Shown here: positions 1 to 6,642 of the stretch, piece by piece
Position numbering within the stretch: the first letter of the stretch is position 1
Layout of the letters: every line of letters begins with the position of its first letter
Source: Desulfovibrio sp.
GTDB taxonomy: Bacteria > Desulfobacterota > Desulfovibrionia > Desulfovibrionales > Desulfovibrionaceae
Length of the DNA: 50,296 nucleotides
Direction of reading: 5' to 3'
NCBI GenBank assembly: GCA_017454325.1
Contig: JAFTDG010000137.1
Location: 1 to 50,296, forward strand
Notes under the pieces: generated by a model
Seen by the model: only the letters and a program-made list of their open reading frames with translations
The model's database searches: none
What the model was told of the DNA's origin: nothing
Position numbers and translations under genes: made by a program

Positions 1-40
1 GGTGACTTTGTATATTTGTAACATCCAGTTTGTGCCTTTC

Positions 41-78
41 AAAAAAAAGCAGAGGCCCCTTGGTTCACCCAAAGGGCC
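41..78 (-). terminator. Rho-independent terminator
   Basis: On the minus strand a 10-bp GC-rich stem (bases 54-63 pairing with 69-78, five-base loop) is followed by a run of eight T. It lies 42 bp past the stop of the 50-codon gene at 120-272 and fits as the end of that short minus-strand transcript. Confidence 0.85.
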
Positions 79-119
79 TTTGGATTGTATATCGAATTGC
101 TGTAGCTATACTTTCAAGC

Positions 120-272
120 CTACATATTGGTTTTGGCTAACATATCCCTTGCGGCTTGGCGCAGAGCATCACGCCAAGCTTCGTCGTTTTGGCCTTCGAA
201 TAGCTCACGGTTGCGGAGCATCTCCTCTTCTTTGCTGAGCCAGAGTAGATCATTGATATCCTGGTCGTTCAT
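120..272 (-). CDS. Small acidic protein of accessory element (50 aa)
   Basis: This is a 50-codon reading frame starting MNDQDINDLL, very rich in charged residues (EEEMLRNREL) and predicted to be helical. A GAGG ribosome-binding sequence lies about five bases before the ATG. It starts 17 bases after the stop of the 107-residue gene at 289-612 and ends just before a strong terminator, so the two genes look like one short operon. I do not recognise the family. The size, charge and setting suggest a phage- or satellite-type accessory protein, but no function can be assigned. The Shine-Dalgarno sequence and the fitted terminator are the main reasons to believe it is real. Confidence 0.6.
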   Translation of the reverse strand: MNDQDINDLLWLSKEEEMLRNRELFEGQNDEAWRDALRQAARDMLAKTNM

Positions 273-288
273 AGCTGCCTCACAAACT

Positions 289-612
289 TTATGCTGCGAG
301 TTCCTTTACAAGTGCTAACGCTGCGGGATTTTCTTGGAGAGCGATGTTCAGCTTTGCGATCAGTTGTTTGCACTTCTGCTCATCATGCTTACGGAGCTGA
401 GGCAGTTCCCGTACTAGGCAGGAGTATTCCTGTGTCAGTGTAGTGCGTTGGTGGGTCTCAGCCTTTTTTGCATGGCGTGTGGACTTTGTACTGCCATCTT
501 GTAGTGCTTCACGCAGAGTGGTTGTGAGTGTCTCGTTCTGAGGGATGCCCAACACCTGTTTCACGGCGGCGACAACATCCTGATGCCTTAGGTAATTCTC
601 CATATTGCTCAT
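289..612 (-). CDS. Hypothetical protein of accessory element (107 aa)
   Basis: The protein begins MSNMENYLRHQDVVAAV and is hydrophilic. Its N-terminal half (residues about 10-40) looks like a small helical domain, the middle is rich in Lys, Arg and Thr, and the C-terminal half is helical with alternating charged and Leu residues. A clear AAGGAG ribosome-binding site sits five bases before the ATG. It is the first gene of a two-gene minus-strand unit with the 50-codon ORF at 120-272. I recognise no family. The AT-rich setting and nearby AlpA-like and DUF3987-like genes suggest an integrated element. No membrane segment or signal peptide is seen. Confidence 0.6.
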   Translation of the reverse strand: MSNMENYLRHQDVVAAVKQVLGIPQNETLTTTLREALQDGSTKSTRHAKKAETHQRTTLTQEYSCLVRELPQLRKHDEQKCKQLIAKLNIALQENPAALALVKELAA

Positions 613-882
613 GATGGCTCCTTTATTTTAATGTAGTTGCGGTGTTGCCAACTAACAGCCATGCATGCAGGATAAAGGAGTCAGGAGCTGTGTCGGTATG
701 TCAGTATCAAGCGTCAGCGATGATCCAACCATGCGTGGTGATTTTTTTCACAGATTAATCATCCCATCCTTAAATGCAAGAGATATTTTCTAGAGAATTT
801 TTAGATTCATGAATCCATAGGGAAATTGGCAAGTCCTAGGAGTATAAAAGGGATGCAAATGGTCGTATCAGAAGGTGCCAGC

Positions 883-1446
883 TCATAGCGGAATTTTCGT
901 GTAGATTGCTCCCTGTGGCGTAAGCTGGCTGCGCATGAGGTCAAACCCTTTGCAACGCCAGCTGATTGGCGGTGGATTCTGCAGCATTTTCATAAGTGCT
1001 GGAGGCAACGGCCTCCCATCTGTACGAGCCAGTGTCAGGTGTGGTCGATAGTCTCGTTTTTCGCTGGAAAGCCCTACAGCCGCTATGGATTCATTCACGC
1101 TTTTAGCCAATGCTGTCAGCTCATTCATCCCACGGTGTCCTGAAAGCCAGAGGATTTGCGGAGATTTCAGATTTGGAAATGCCCCAGTGTAAGATAACTC
1201 GACCTCAAACGGCTCAATGCGCAAAGGCATGAGGGCACTTTTTACTCGTGCTATGGCCTCCGGCGTTTGCTCGCCAAGAAACCGTAGCGTAATGTGCAAC
1301 TGTTCACGCTTTACCCAGCGAAGGTGGGCTAACGGTTTCAGATTTTCTAGAAAAGCCACCAGTTTACTGGCTGCTGGCTCAGGGATATTGACTGTAGCAA
1401 AAGCACGGATGCGATCGTCTTGCGATACGGAGATAGTGGTGGGCAT
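883..1446 (-). CDS. thpR: RNA 2',3'-cyclic phosphodiesterase (2H family)
   Basis: This is a 187-residue protein of the LigT/ThpR branch of the 2H phosphoesterases. These enzymes open 2',3'-cyclic phosphates on RNA, and some family members can join tRNA halves through 2'-5' links. Both signature H-x-T/S-x motifs are present: HITL near residue 52, in an LHITLRFLG context, and HLTL near residue 134, in RPHLTLAR. The N-terminal IRAFATVNIP strand and the length are normal for the family. The ATG lacks a strong ribosome-binding site. It lies on the minus strand in the accessory region, apparently as a single gene downstream of the HicB-like gene. Family assignment is solid; the cellular substrate is unknown. 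Confidence 0.88.
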   Translation of the reverse strand: MPTTISVSQDDRIRAFATVNIPEPAASKLVAFLENLKPLAHLRWVKREQLHITLRFLGEQTPEAIARVKSALMPLRIEPFEVELSYTGAFPNLKSPQILWLSGHRGMNELTALAKSVNESIAAVGLSSEKRDYRPHLTLARTDGRPLPPALMKMLQNPPPISWRCKGFDLMRSQLTPQGAIYTKIPL

Positions 1447-1553
1447 TGTGTGGCTTTTGTTGTTGTATATGCGTAACTTCGATGTGCATGTTCTCGTTGT
1501 GAGTAATTAAATGCACTGGATTGATGCTCAATACTTCGGCCATTGAAAGGTAC

Positions 1554-1880
1554 TTATGCTTTAGCCAGCACATCAACTGCATATTGGTTGAGGCTCTTTC
1601 CTACTGCTTTGGCTTGAGCAGCCAGTCTAGCATGAAGTGAAGGGTCCAGTCGTAGTACAAACTTGCCGGAATACGGGTGGTTGGGTTCTTTACCAATTTG
1701 CTTACAGTGTTCCAGATAATCGTCCACGGATGCCTGAAACTCCTTGCGAAGCTCGGTAACGCTTTCTCCTTCATAGGAAACGATGTCATCTATTCCTGCA
1801 ATACGACCAAACAATATATTATCTTCTTCGCTGTATTCTACGGTTCCGGCATAGCCTTTGTAGGTCATGGCGTTTTTCAT
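1554..1880 (-). CDS. HicB-family antitoxin-like protein, no HicA partner seen
   Basis: I chose the internal ATG at 1880 (MKNAMTYKGYAG), giving 108 residues. The longer reading frame back to 2126 adds a Cys/Tyr/His-rich stretch unlike any HicB N-terminus. The N-terminal part (residues 1-65, including YSEEDNILFGRI) matches the partly RNase-H-like HicB fold. The C-terminal part (about 70-108, FVLRLDPSLHARLAAQAKAVGKS) is an Arc/ribbon-helix-helix DNA-binding module. HicB proteins neutralise the small RNase HicA and repress their own operon. No HicA-sized frame is visible within 250 bp on either side, so this is an orphan or the remnant of a broken pair. Confidence 0.8.
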   Translation of the reverse strand: MKNAMTYKGYAGTVEYSEEDNILFGRIAGIDDIVSYEGESVTELRKEFQASVDDYLEHCKQIGKEPNHPYSGKFVLRLDPSLHARLAAQAKAVGKSLNQYAVDVLAKA

Positions 1881-2126
1881 AGTGTTACTCTGAAATGTGC
1901 AGCTATGTCGTAAGGCCATGTACCAACGATATGTCAACGGGTTTGTTATGCTCGGCTGTCGATAGTTTGTCCAGCAGCTATGTGCATTGTCAAAGGAGTA
2001 CAGCGGATTCACTGCGTTACGAAAGGCGTCTGTATGTTTGTAACTGAATGCCATCGCTGTGTAATTCTTATGCATGGTCAAATATCGAAGGGTGAGGAAT
2101 GGAATCAGACTTTTCGTTGCACACAT

Positions 2127-2447
2127 TTCCTACGGTGAGGGTAATGCCGCAGTATAGAAGAGTCACCAATGCGCGACGCTTTCGCCAGCGTGAGGGACAC
2201 ATGAGTTGGTACTTTGTGCGTATGTACAAAACACATGGCAGCACATGTTCCTCTGCGTGATGTTTTACGCCTTAATAGTTGTGGCTAGTGTGCATTTAAT
2301 GCCGTTAAGGATACCTATTAACACTGTCTAAGCGTTATGCAAAAGGCAGTGCATGAGTTCATGCGCTTGACTTTAACTTCTTGTATTGCATTTCCATCTA
2401 TATTGGCTATATGTACTCACGAGCCCAAATAGTGTCGAATAGACCAC
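2127..2447. other. No gene seen
   Basis: This 320-bp AT-rich stretch lies between the HicB-like gene and the terminator of the DUF3987-like gene. I see no reading frame with a credible start and ribosome-binding site on either strand. It may hold regulatory sequence for the genes to its left. Confidence 0.5.
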
Positions 2448-2470
2448 AAAAAAGCCCCCAACAGGGGGCT
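2448..2470 (-). terminator. Rho-independent terminator of DUF3987-like gene
   Basis: On the minus strand a perfect 7-bp stem (AGCCCCC / GGGGGCT, four-base loop, 2453-2470) is followed by six T. It lies 34 bp beyond the stop codon at 2504. Confidence 0.9.
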
Positions 2471-2503
2471 GTTGGAGGCTTTTAGAAGTTCAGTCTAGCA
2501 GAG

Positions 2504-4156
2504 TTAGGCCGGGATAATGCACGGATTTATGCCGATCAACCGTGCACGGTTTGGCGTAATGACCTGAGCTATGATGTTGTGCGCTTCGAGGAGATCAAGC
2601 GCAGGGAAAATCTCAATGGTTGTGCGCACATCGGTTTGCTGTGCGATATCACGCGATGTGAACACATGATGGCGATGACGTTTCACCCACTTCAGAATTT
2701 TGTTAGCATTTATGACAGCGCTGTATCCCAAAGGCTCACAAAGAAATCTTTTGCATTCGAAAGCATATTTCGCAAGGCTAACTGCATTTGTCATGGTGTA
2801 CTCGTCAATATAATCACAAGGTGTGTGCCAGTTATTTACAACGTGTATCGTAGCAGCAATACGTAACGCAGTACCAGCCAGTTTGCGCAATGTATATTTG
2901 ATGATTTGAGTATGTTCCGCGTACATCATGTCTTGAATTTCATCACGGAAGTTTTGCAGAATTCTCGATGCGCCGTCAGTCAAATACAAATCGAAGAACT
3001 TTCCTTGCATGCAGTATCCGATGCACGCTTCAAGGATTTCTGTAATCAGGGCATTATATTCGTCGAATACAAGTTCTTCTGCAAGTGGATTGCACGCCTG
3101 TAACTGTGTTGGAATGATAGTCATGAATCTTGCGCCAAGGCCAGATTCATGGACTGTTGGTTTGTTAAAGAAGTTGTGCACAATCTTCATCTGCGCCAAA
3201 AGCATGATGGTGATGAAAGGATGCGCAATTTCGATCTGGTTTAATTCAGAGCCATAGGCGACAGGCTCTAAGTCATAAGCCTTATTAAGCAAGTCGTTGT
3301 GATTGATACCTTTACTATAATGTGTCATGAATTTCTCACCTTCTGCAGAAAAGATACTTATGCCTCCACCGTTGCGCATCATCTTTTTCATCAAATTAAT
3401 GTCAGTTGATGCATCTGTAATTATAGAAGAGACTCTTGTGTATTGCTCTTCACTAACCATTTCAAGATCACGCATGTCATCGACAAATTCACTGTAAGCA
3501 CTTAAGATTGCCTCCTTATCAAGGTTACCGTAGTCGTCAAACATGGTTGCCAACAGCAATTTGACATACTCTTCTCGTTTGGATTTAATAACCCCATTGC
3601 AGAGGCCTTTCTCAAGTTTTTCGCGCTTCGATATATCCCCAAATTCTACGATGAGCCGAGTCTGCTTGGCAATAAATGGCGCACACAGTATTTCGAACAG
3701 TTTGCTTTTCATCGTGCCACTCTCAGCAACAAGCATTGTGTACAACGGCATGTGCTCAAGCCAGTTCGCATTGGCATGTACAAAGAAGCGCCCGCGCATT
3801 GCAGAATTCAAAAAAGACAGCACTGTCAAAGTCACTGCCTCATAGTTCCAGCCGGTGATATTAACAAGTGTATTTATCGTATCCTGCAATACAGGATTGC
3901 CAATTTGATAATAAAAACTGTTAAACGGCGGTGTTGTATGTAATTGTAAAGGCATCTTATACATCAACTGCTGCATCTTCTGCACAAGCTGCTGATACAT
4001 CTGTACATCGTATATATTACTCTGAAGCTTTTTGAACTCGTTATACGCTTTGTTGATCTCCATTGTATCCCATGTATTGACGCTGTTCGGCGGTACAATA
4101 GTGTTGCTGTACGCATTTGGGAAGATGTTATAAGGCTGGATATTGCTGTTTATCAT
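2504..4156 (-). CDS. DUF3987/YfjI-like ATPase of integrative element
   Basis: The start is set at 4156 (MINSNIQPYN, 550 aa) because AAGGAG lies nine bases upstream. The middle of the protein carries the layout of DUF3987/YfjI-like proteins, which are primase-helicase-like ATPases common on integrated elements and satellites. There is a Walker-A-like loop VAESGTMKSK at about residues 140-150, followed by long helical segments and a segment near 260 (SIITDASTDINLM) typical of the family. Near the C-terminus, residues about 490-540, is a winged-helix-like stretch with HHVFTSRDIAQQ. The Walker lysine-serine pair is kept (GTMKS rather than GKT/S). It is followed downstream by its own terminator. 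A role in replication or maintenance of the element is inferred. Confidence 0.72.
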   Translation of the reverse strand: MINSNIQPYNIFPNAYSNTIVPPNSVNTWDTMEINKAYNEFKKLQSNIYDVQMYQQLVQKMQQLMYKMPLQLHTTPPFNSFYYQIGNPVLQDTINTLVNITGWNYEAVTLTVLSFLNSAMRGRFFVHANANWLEHMPLYTMLVAESGTMKSKLFEILCAPFIAKQTRLIVEFGDISKREKLEKGLCNGVIKSKREEYVKLLLATMFDDYGNLDKEAILSAYSEFVDDMRDLEMVSEEQYTRVSSIITDASTDINLMKKMMRNGGGISIFSAEGEKFMTHYSKGINHNDLLNKAYDLEPVAYGSELNQIEIAHPFITIMLLAQMKIVHNFFNKPTVHESGLGARFMTIIPTQLQACNPLAEELVFDEYNALITEILEACIGYCMQGKFFDLYLTDGASRILQNFRDEIQDMMYAEHTQIIKYTLRKLAGTALRIAATIHVVNNWHTPCDYIDEYTMTNAVSLAKYAFECKRFLCEPLGYSAVINANKILKWVKRHRHHVFTSRDIAQQTDVRTTIEIFPALDLLEAHNIIAQVITPNRARLIGINPCIIPA

Positions 4157-4212
4157 AACAATATGCTCCTTTTTTTGGCGCGGCACATGAAGTACCCCAC
4201 CATGGTTATTAA

Positions 4213-4572
4213 TTATGCGTTGTTAGTCACTACTACATCAGCTTGAGCTTCTGCTGCTACTATTTCAAAAAATCCTGAGTCGCCATTGCCATCCAGTTCG
4301 AACTTCACGATGATGCCATTCGCGCTAGCCTTGCTGTGCTGAGGCAGCAGACTCTGGAACGCAACGGGCATCTCGGCAAATGACACCGATGCCGTCGTTG
4401 GCTTCCATTTCACCAGTATTTCAGGCGCTACCAAGGCGATTTCTGCCAAATGGCGCTTGAATTGGCCGAGAGACAGTTTGTTTTTGCCGATGATAGCGTC
4501 ACGGCTCATGTTTGCGCGGATGCCTTCCATAACCTGCTGATTTACTTTGATAAAATCTGACCTTCGAGACAT
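4213..4572 (-). CDS. Hypothetical protein of accessory element (119 aa)
   Basis: The frame starts MSRRSDFIKVNQQV with a strong AGGAGGGG ribosome-binding site five bases upstream. The N-terminal half (residues about 1-45) reads like a short helix-turn-helix-type helical domain (VMEGIRANMSRDAIIGKNKLSLGQFKRHL). This is like the small conjugal-transfer or phage regulators that recognise 'I-x-x-K-L-S-x-x-x-F' segments, but I cannot name a family. The C-terminal half is predicted beta-rich and ends in an Ala/Glu-rich tail. It sits 56 bp upstream of the DUF3987-like gene and is probably cotranscribed with it. Function unknown. Confidence 0.65.
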   Translation of the reverse strand: MSRRSDFIKVNQQVMEGIRANMSRDAIIGKNKLSLGQFKRHLAEIALVAPEILVKWKPTTASVSFAEMPVAFQSLLPQHSKASANGIIVKFELDGNGDSGFFEIVAAEAQADVVVTNNA

Positions 4573-4709
4573 TTTTCCCCTCCTGTTGGCTATTGCCTGC
4601 GGTTAGGTGTTAAAAAATTTGAACCTTAGCCACGCGCTTGCGGCCAAAAATACTGACGCACAAGAGCTTGTTCCATTTAACGCTATTCTATTTTCAAAGA
4701 GCGGCAGCC

Positions 4710-4937
4710 CTACTTTGCTCGACGAGGTTCCACCCTGTGGCTCTCCATATACGAGAGCACGTCTGAGAGCTTGTACCTGACGGAGCGGCCAAGCTTGTAG
4801 TACGCAATGCCAATGTCAGCGATTCGTTGTTTTCGCAAAGTTGAGAGGCTGATTCCGGTTATTTCGAAAACCTGCCATTCATTTAGCCAACGGTGTTGTT
4901 CTGTGTTACAATCTTTAAGTGTGGCATCCATACCCAT
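4710..4937 (-). CDS. AlpA/excisionase-type helix-turn-helix protein
   Basis: This 75-residue protein has the winged helix-turn-helix of the AlpA/Xis (MerR-like) group: RWLNEWQVFEITGISLSTLRK at residues 16-36, then KLGRSVRYKLSDVLSYMESH at 48-67. Such proteins in satellites and integrated plasmids act as transcriptional activators of the integrase or as directionality factors. It is the gene nearest tRNA-Val(UAC) in this accessory block, which is where an excisionase-like gene would be expected. The usual neighbour, a tyrosine integrase, is not visible between it and the tRNA. Upstream the ATG has only a weak GAGATGG-like ribosome-binding stretch. Confidence 0.78.
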   Translation of the reverse strand: MGMDATLKDCNTEQHRWLNEWQVFEITGISLSTLRKQRIADIGIAYYKLGRSVRYKLSDVLSYMESHRVEPRRAK

Positions 4938-5878
4938 CTCCGCTCTTCGCGTTGTATTCAGGCTGAGGACTGCTGTTATGTATGAGAAAGGCTTGAGAAA
5001 ATCACGGAGAGGAATGCAAGAAAATAGTTCTCCGCATCCAATACATTGAATTTATTTATTAACAAATCCTAAAATTTCTTTCTTACCTGAATGCAGATGG
5101 CGTTTGTGGCAGAGGGTTGGTGCTTGTAAGTGTAGTGACTGGAAGACCTGACGGCGTACTGAATTGCTGCTGACGGGGCATCCCATGGAACACAAAAAGC
5201 ATGGCAAGGTGCCCCACTGAACGAGAGACGTGTTAGTGATCTTGTCCGGCATGCCGCACTCAAGGGTAAATTTTGACATTACAGACCCGACATATTCCAA
5301 CGGGGAAAAAGCAATATTGGACGGCCGTCAGATGAAAACAGCAAGTATTACTAGCTCAGTGACTGTAGACGCCATTATCGGCCCATGCTTGGCGACGGCA
5401 AGAACCAATGCTCAAGAGTGAATGTGCTGGTTTGTTCAGTGGTGGCGAGTTGAAAAGGTTGGATCGCTGATCATGGTGGTTACGAATGTGGGATGGTTGC
5501 CGACACCAGTCTGACACCATATTAAGTGAAAAATGTAATTGGAGTGAAGGGGATTGTGCGATTGGATAGGCCCAATGCGTGACTCCAGATCGGCAGGAGC
5601 CGAGCCAACAGGACGCGAGTATGTTGTTTAGACATAAAGGAAAGTGCTGTGCTGAACACGGATCTGGTTGCAAGACCTATACGACTGCTGATCTAGCATA
5701 TCGTAGTATGGTATTAGCAGGCTAGCATACGGCGGACTTCGATTGCCGTAACGTAACCATCAACAAGGGGGGGGGGCGTTACGAGATAAGTGCGGGATGG
5801 AATTTTGGGGTAAGTTTTGTCATCTATTGATCCTGAATGTCCGAATTGGTGCGGGGAATGGTGCGGGGACAAAAGAAG
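4938..5878. other. No gene seen between AlpA-like gene and tRNA-Val
   Basis: About 0.94 kb without a convincing reading frame on either strand. Frames here are short and have odd amino-acid composition. A run of ten G lies at 5767-5776. If an element is integrated at the tRNA this is where its integrase should be, and I cannot find an integrase motif. The interval may be decayed. Confidence 0.5.
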
Positions 5879-5908
5879 AAGGGGTTACAGTGTGACCCGT
5901 AACCCCTT
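5879..5908 (-). terminator. Terminator-like hairpin after tRNA-Val
   Basis: A 10-bp perfect stem (bases 5879-5888 pairing with 5899-5908, ten-base loop) lies directly downstream of the minus-strand tRNA. It is followed on that strand by CTTCTTTTG. This fits a terminator of the tRNA transcript, with a weak T tract. Confidence 0.7.
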
Positions 5909-5916
5909 GAAATCCT

Positions 5917-5992
5917 TGGTGGACAGTGCAGGACTTGAACCTGCGACCCCCGCCTTGTAAGGGCGATGCTCCACCAGCTGAGCTAACTGTCC
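5917..5992 (-). tRNA. tRNA-Val (anticodon UAC)
   Basis: A full 76-nt cloverleaf on the minus strand. The acceptor stem is GGACAGT/ACTGTCC, the D-arm stem is GCTC/GAGC, the anticodon stem is TCGCC/GGCGG with loop CTTACAA (anticodon UAC), and the T arm is GCAGG-TTCAAGT-CCTGC. The discriminator is A and the CCA end is encoded. The 3' end points into the accessory region at lower coordinates, as is usual when a tRNA gene serves as an integration site. Confidence 0.95.
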
Positions 5993-6028
5993 AAATATAT
6001 GTCATTACCAGAACGTCAAAACAAAATG

Positions 6029-6057
6029 ATTGTCGGTCATGCCGAACGGGAAGTCAA
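6029..6057 (-). promoter_or_regulatory. Candidate sigma70 promoter for tRNA-Val
   Basis: On the minus strand TTGACT (6052-6057) and GACAAT (6029-6034) are separated by 17 bp. They lie about 35 bp upstream of the tRNA 5' end, leaving a short leader for RNase P. The -10 box is imperfect. Confidence 0.5.
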
Positions 6058-6154
6058 GGTTTTCCTTCTTTTTGGGAAAGAAAATTTTAGCTCCGTGTTG
6101 AGTAATTCTTTATATGGCGACGTTGCGCAGTTACTGTGATGTATGGGAAAGGTT

Positions 6155-6592
6155 TTAGAGATACTGACATTCCCTTTCTTTGCAGTAAGGACATTCCTCG
6201 CCTTTATTGAGACTTTGCAGGATACCGCATTCCCTTCCTTTGCCGCCGGAACATTTGCGCAGCAAGGATTGCAAATGCTGTTTTAGATGTTGCAACTCGG
6301 CGATCTGGTCATTCACACGGGTAATGTGTTTTTCCACAAGGGCGTTGATCCAGTCGCAGGAGATGGTGGGGTTGTCCCTGAAGGTAAGTAATGACCGGAT
6401 TTCGGAAAGAGTCATCCCGTGCAGGCGACAGTGACGGATGAAGCGCAGACGTTCAATTTCACTGTCGCCGTAAAGTCTGTAATTGCCCGATGTTCGTTCC
6501 GGTTTTTGTAAAAGTCCTTCTTTTTCATAATACCTGATAGTGACCGCTTGGCAGCCGGTCATCCTGGCAAGCTCGCCAATTTTGACCTTCAT
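6155..6592 (-). CDS. MerR-family metal-responsive regulator (CadR/PbrR type)
   Basis: This 145-residue protein opens with the MerR winged helix-turn-helix (KIGELARMTGCQAVTIRYYEK, residues 4-24, then SGNYRLYG near 35-42). The dimerisation helix follows at about 80-115. Cysteines are placed as in the Cd(II)/Pb(II) group: SCDW near 78, CSGGKGREC near 114-122, and a Cys-rich tail ECPYCKEREC. It would be expected to twist a 19-20-bp-spaced promoter on metal binding. AAGGG lies six bases before the ATG. No efflux ATPase or transporter is next to it; its neighbours are tRNA-Val and leuS, so the target genes are elsewhere. Metal specificity is inferred from the cysteines only. Confidence 0.85.
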   Translation of the reverse strand: MKVKIGELARMTGCQAVTIRYYEKEGLLQKPERTSGNYRLYGDSEIERLRFIRHCRLHGMTLSEIRSLLTFRDNPTISCDWINALVEKHITRVNDQIAELQHLKQHLQSLLRKCSGGKGRECGILQSLNKGEECPYCKERECQYL

Positions 6593-6642
6593 CAGTAATC
6601 CCTTGCAGAAGGATGCATGCGCAGTATTGGAGACATTTCCTG

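Noticed and set aside
5767..5776. Run of ten G
   Set aside because: Looked for a phase-variable gene around it; there is no reading frame whose expression it would switch.
5879..5992. tRNA-Val 3' end as an attachment site with a second copy
   Set aside because: No direct repeat of the tRNA 3' end could be seen in 1-5000, so I do not annotate att sites.
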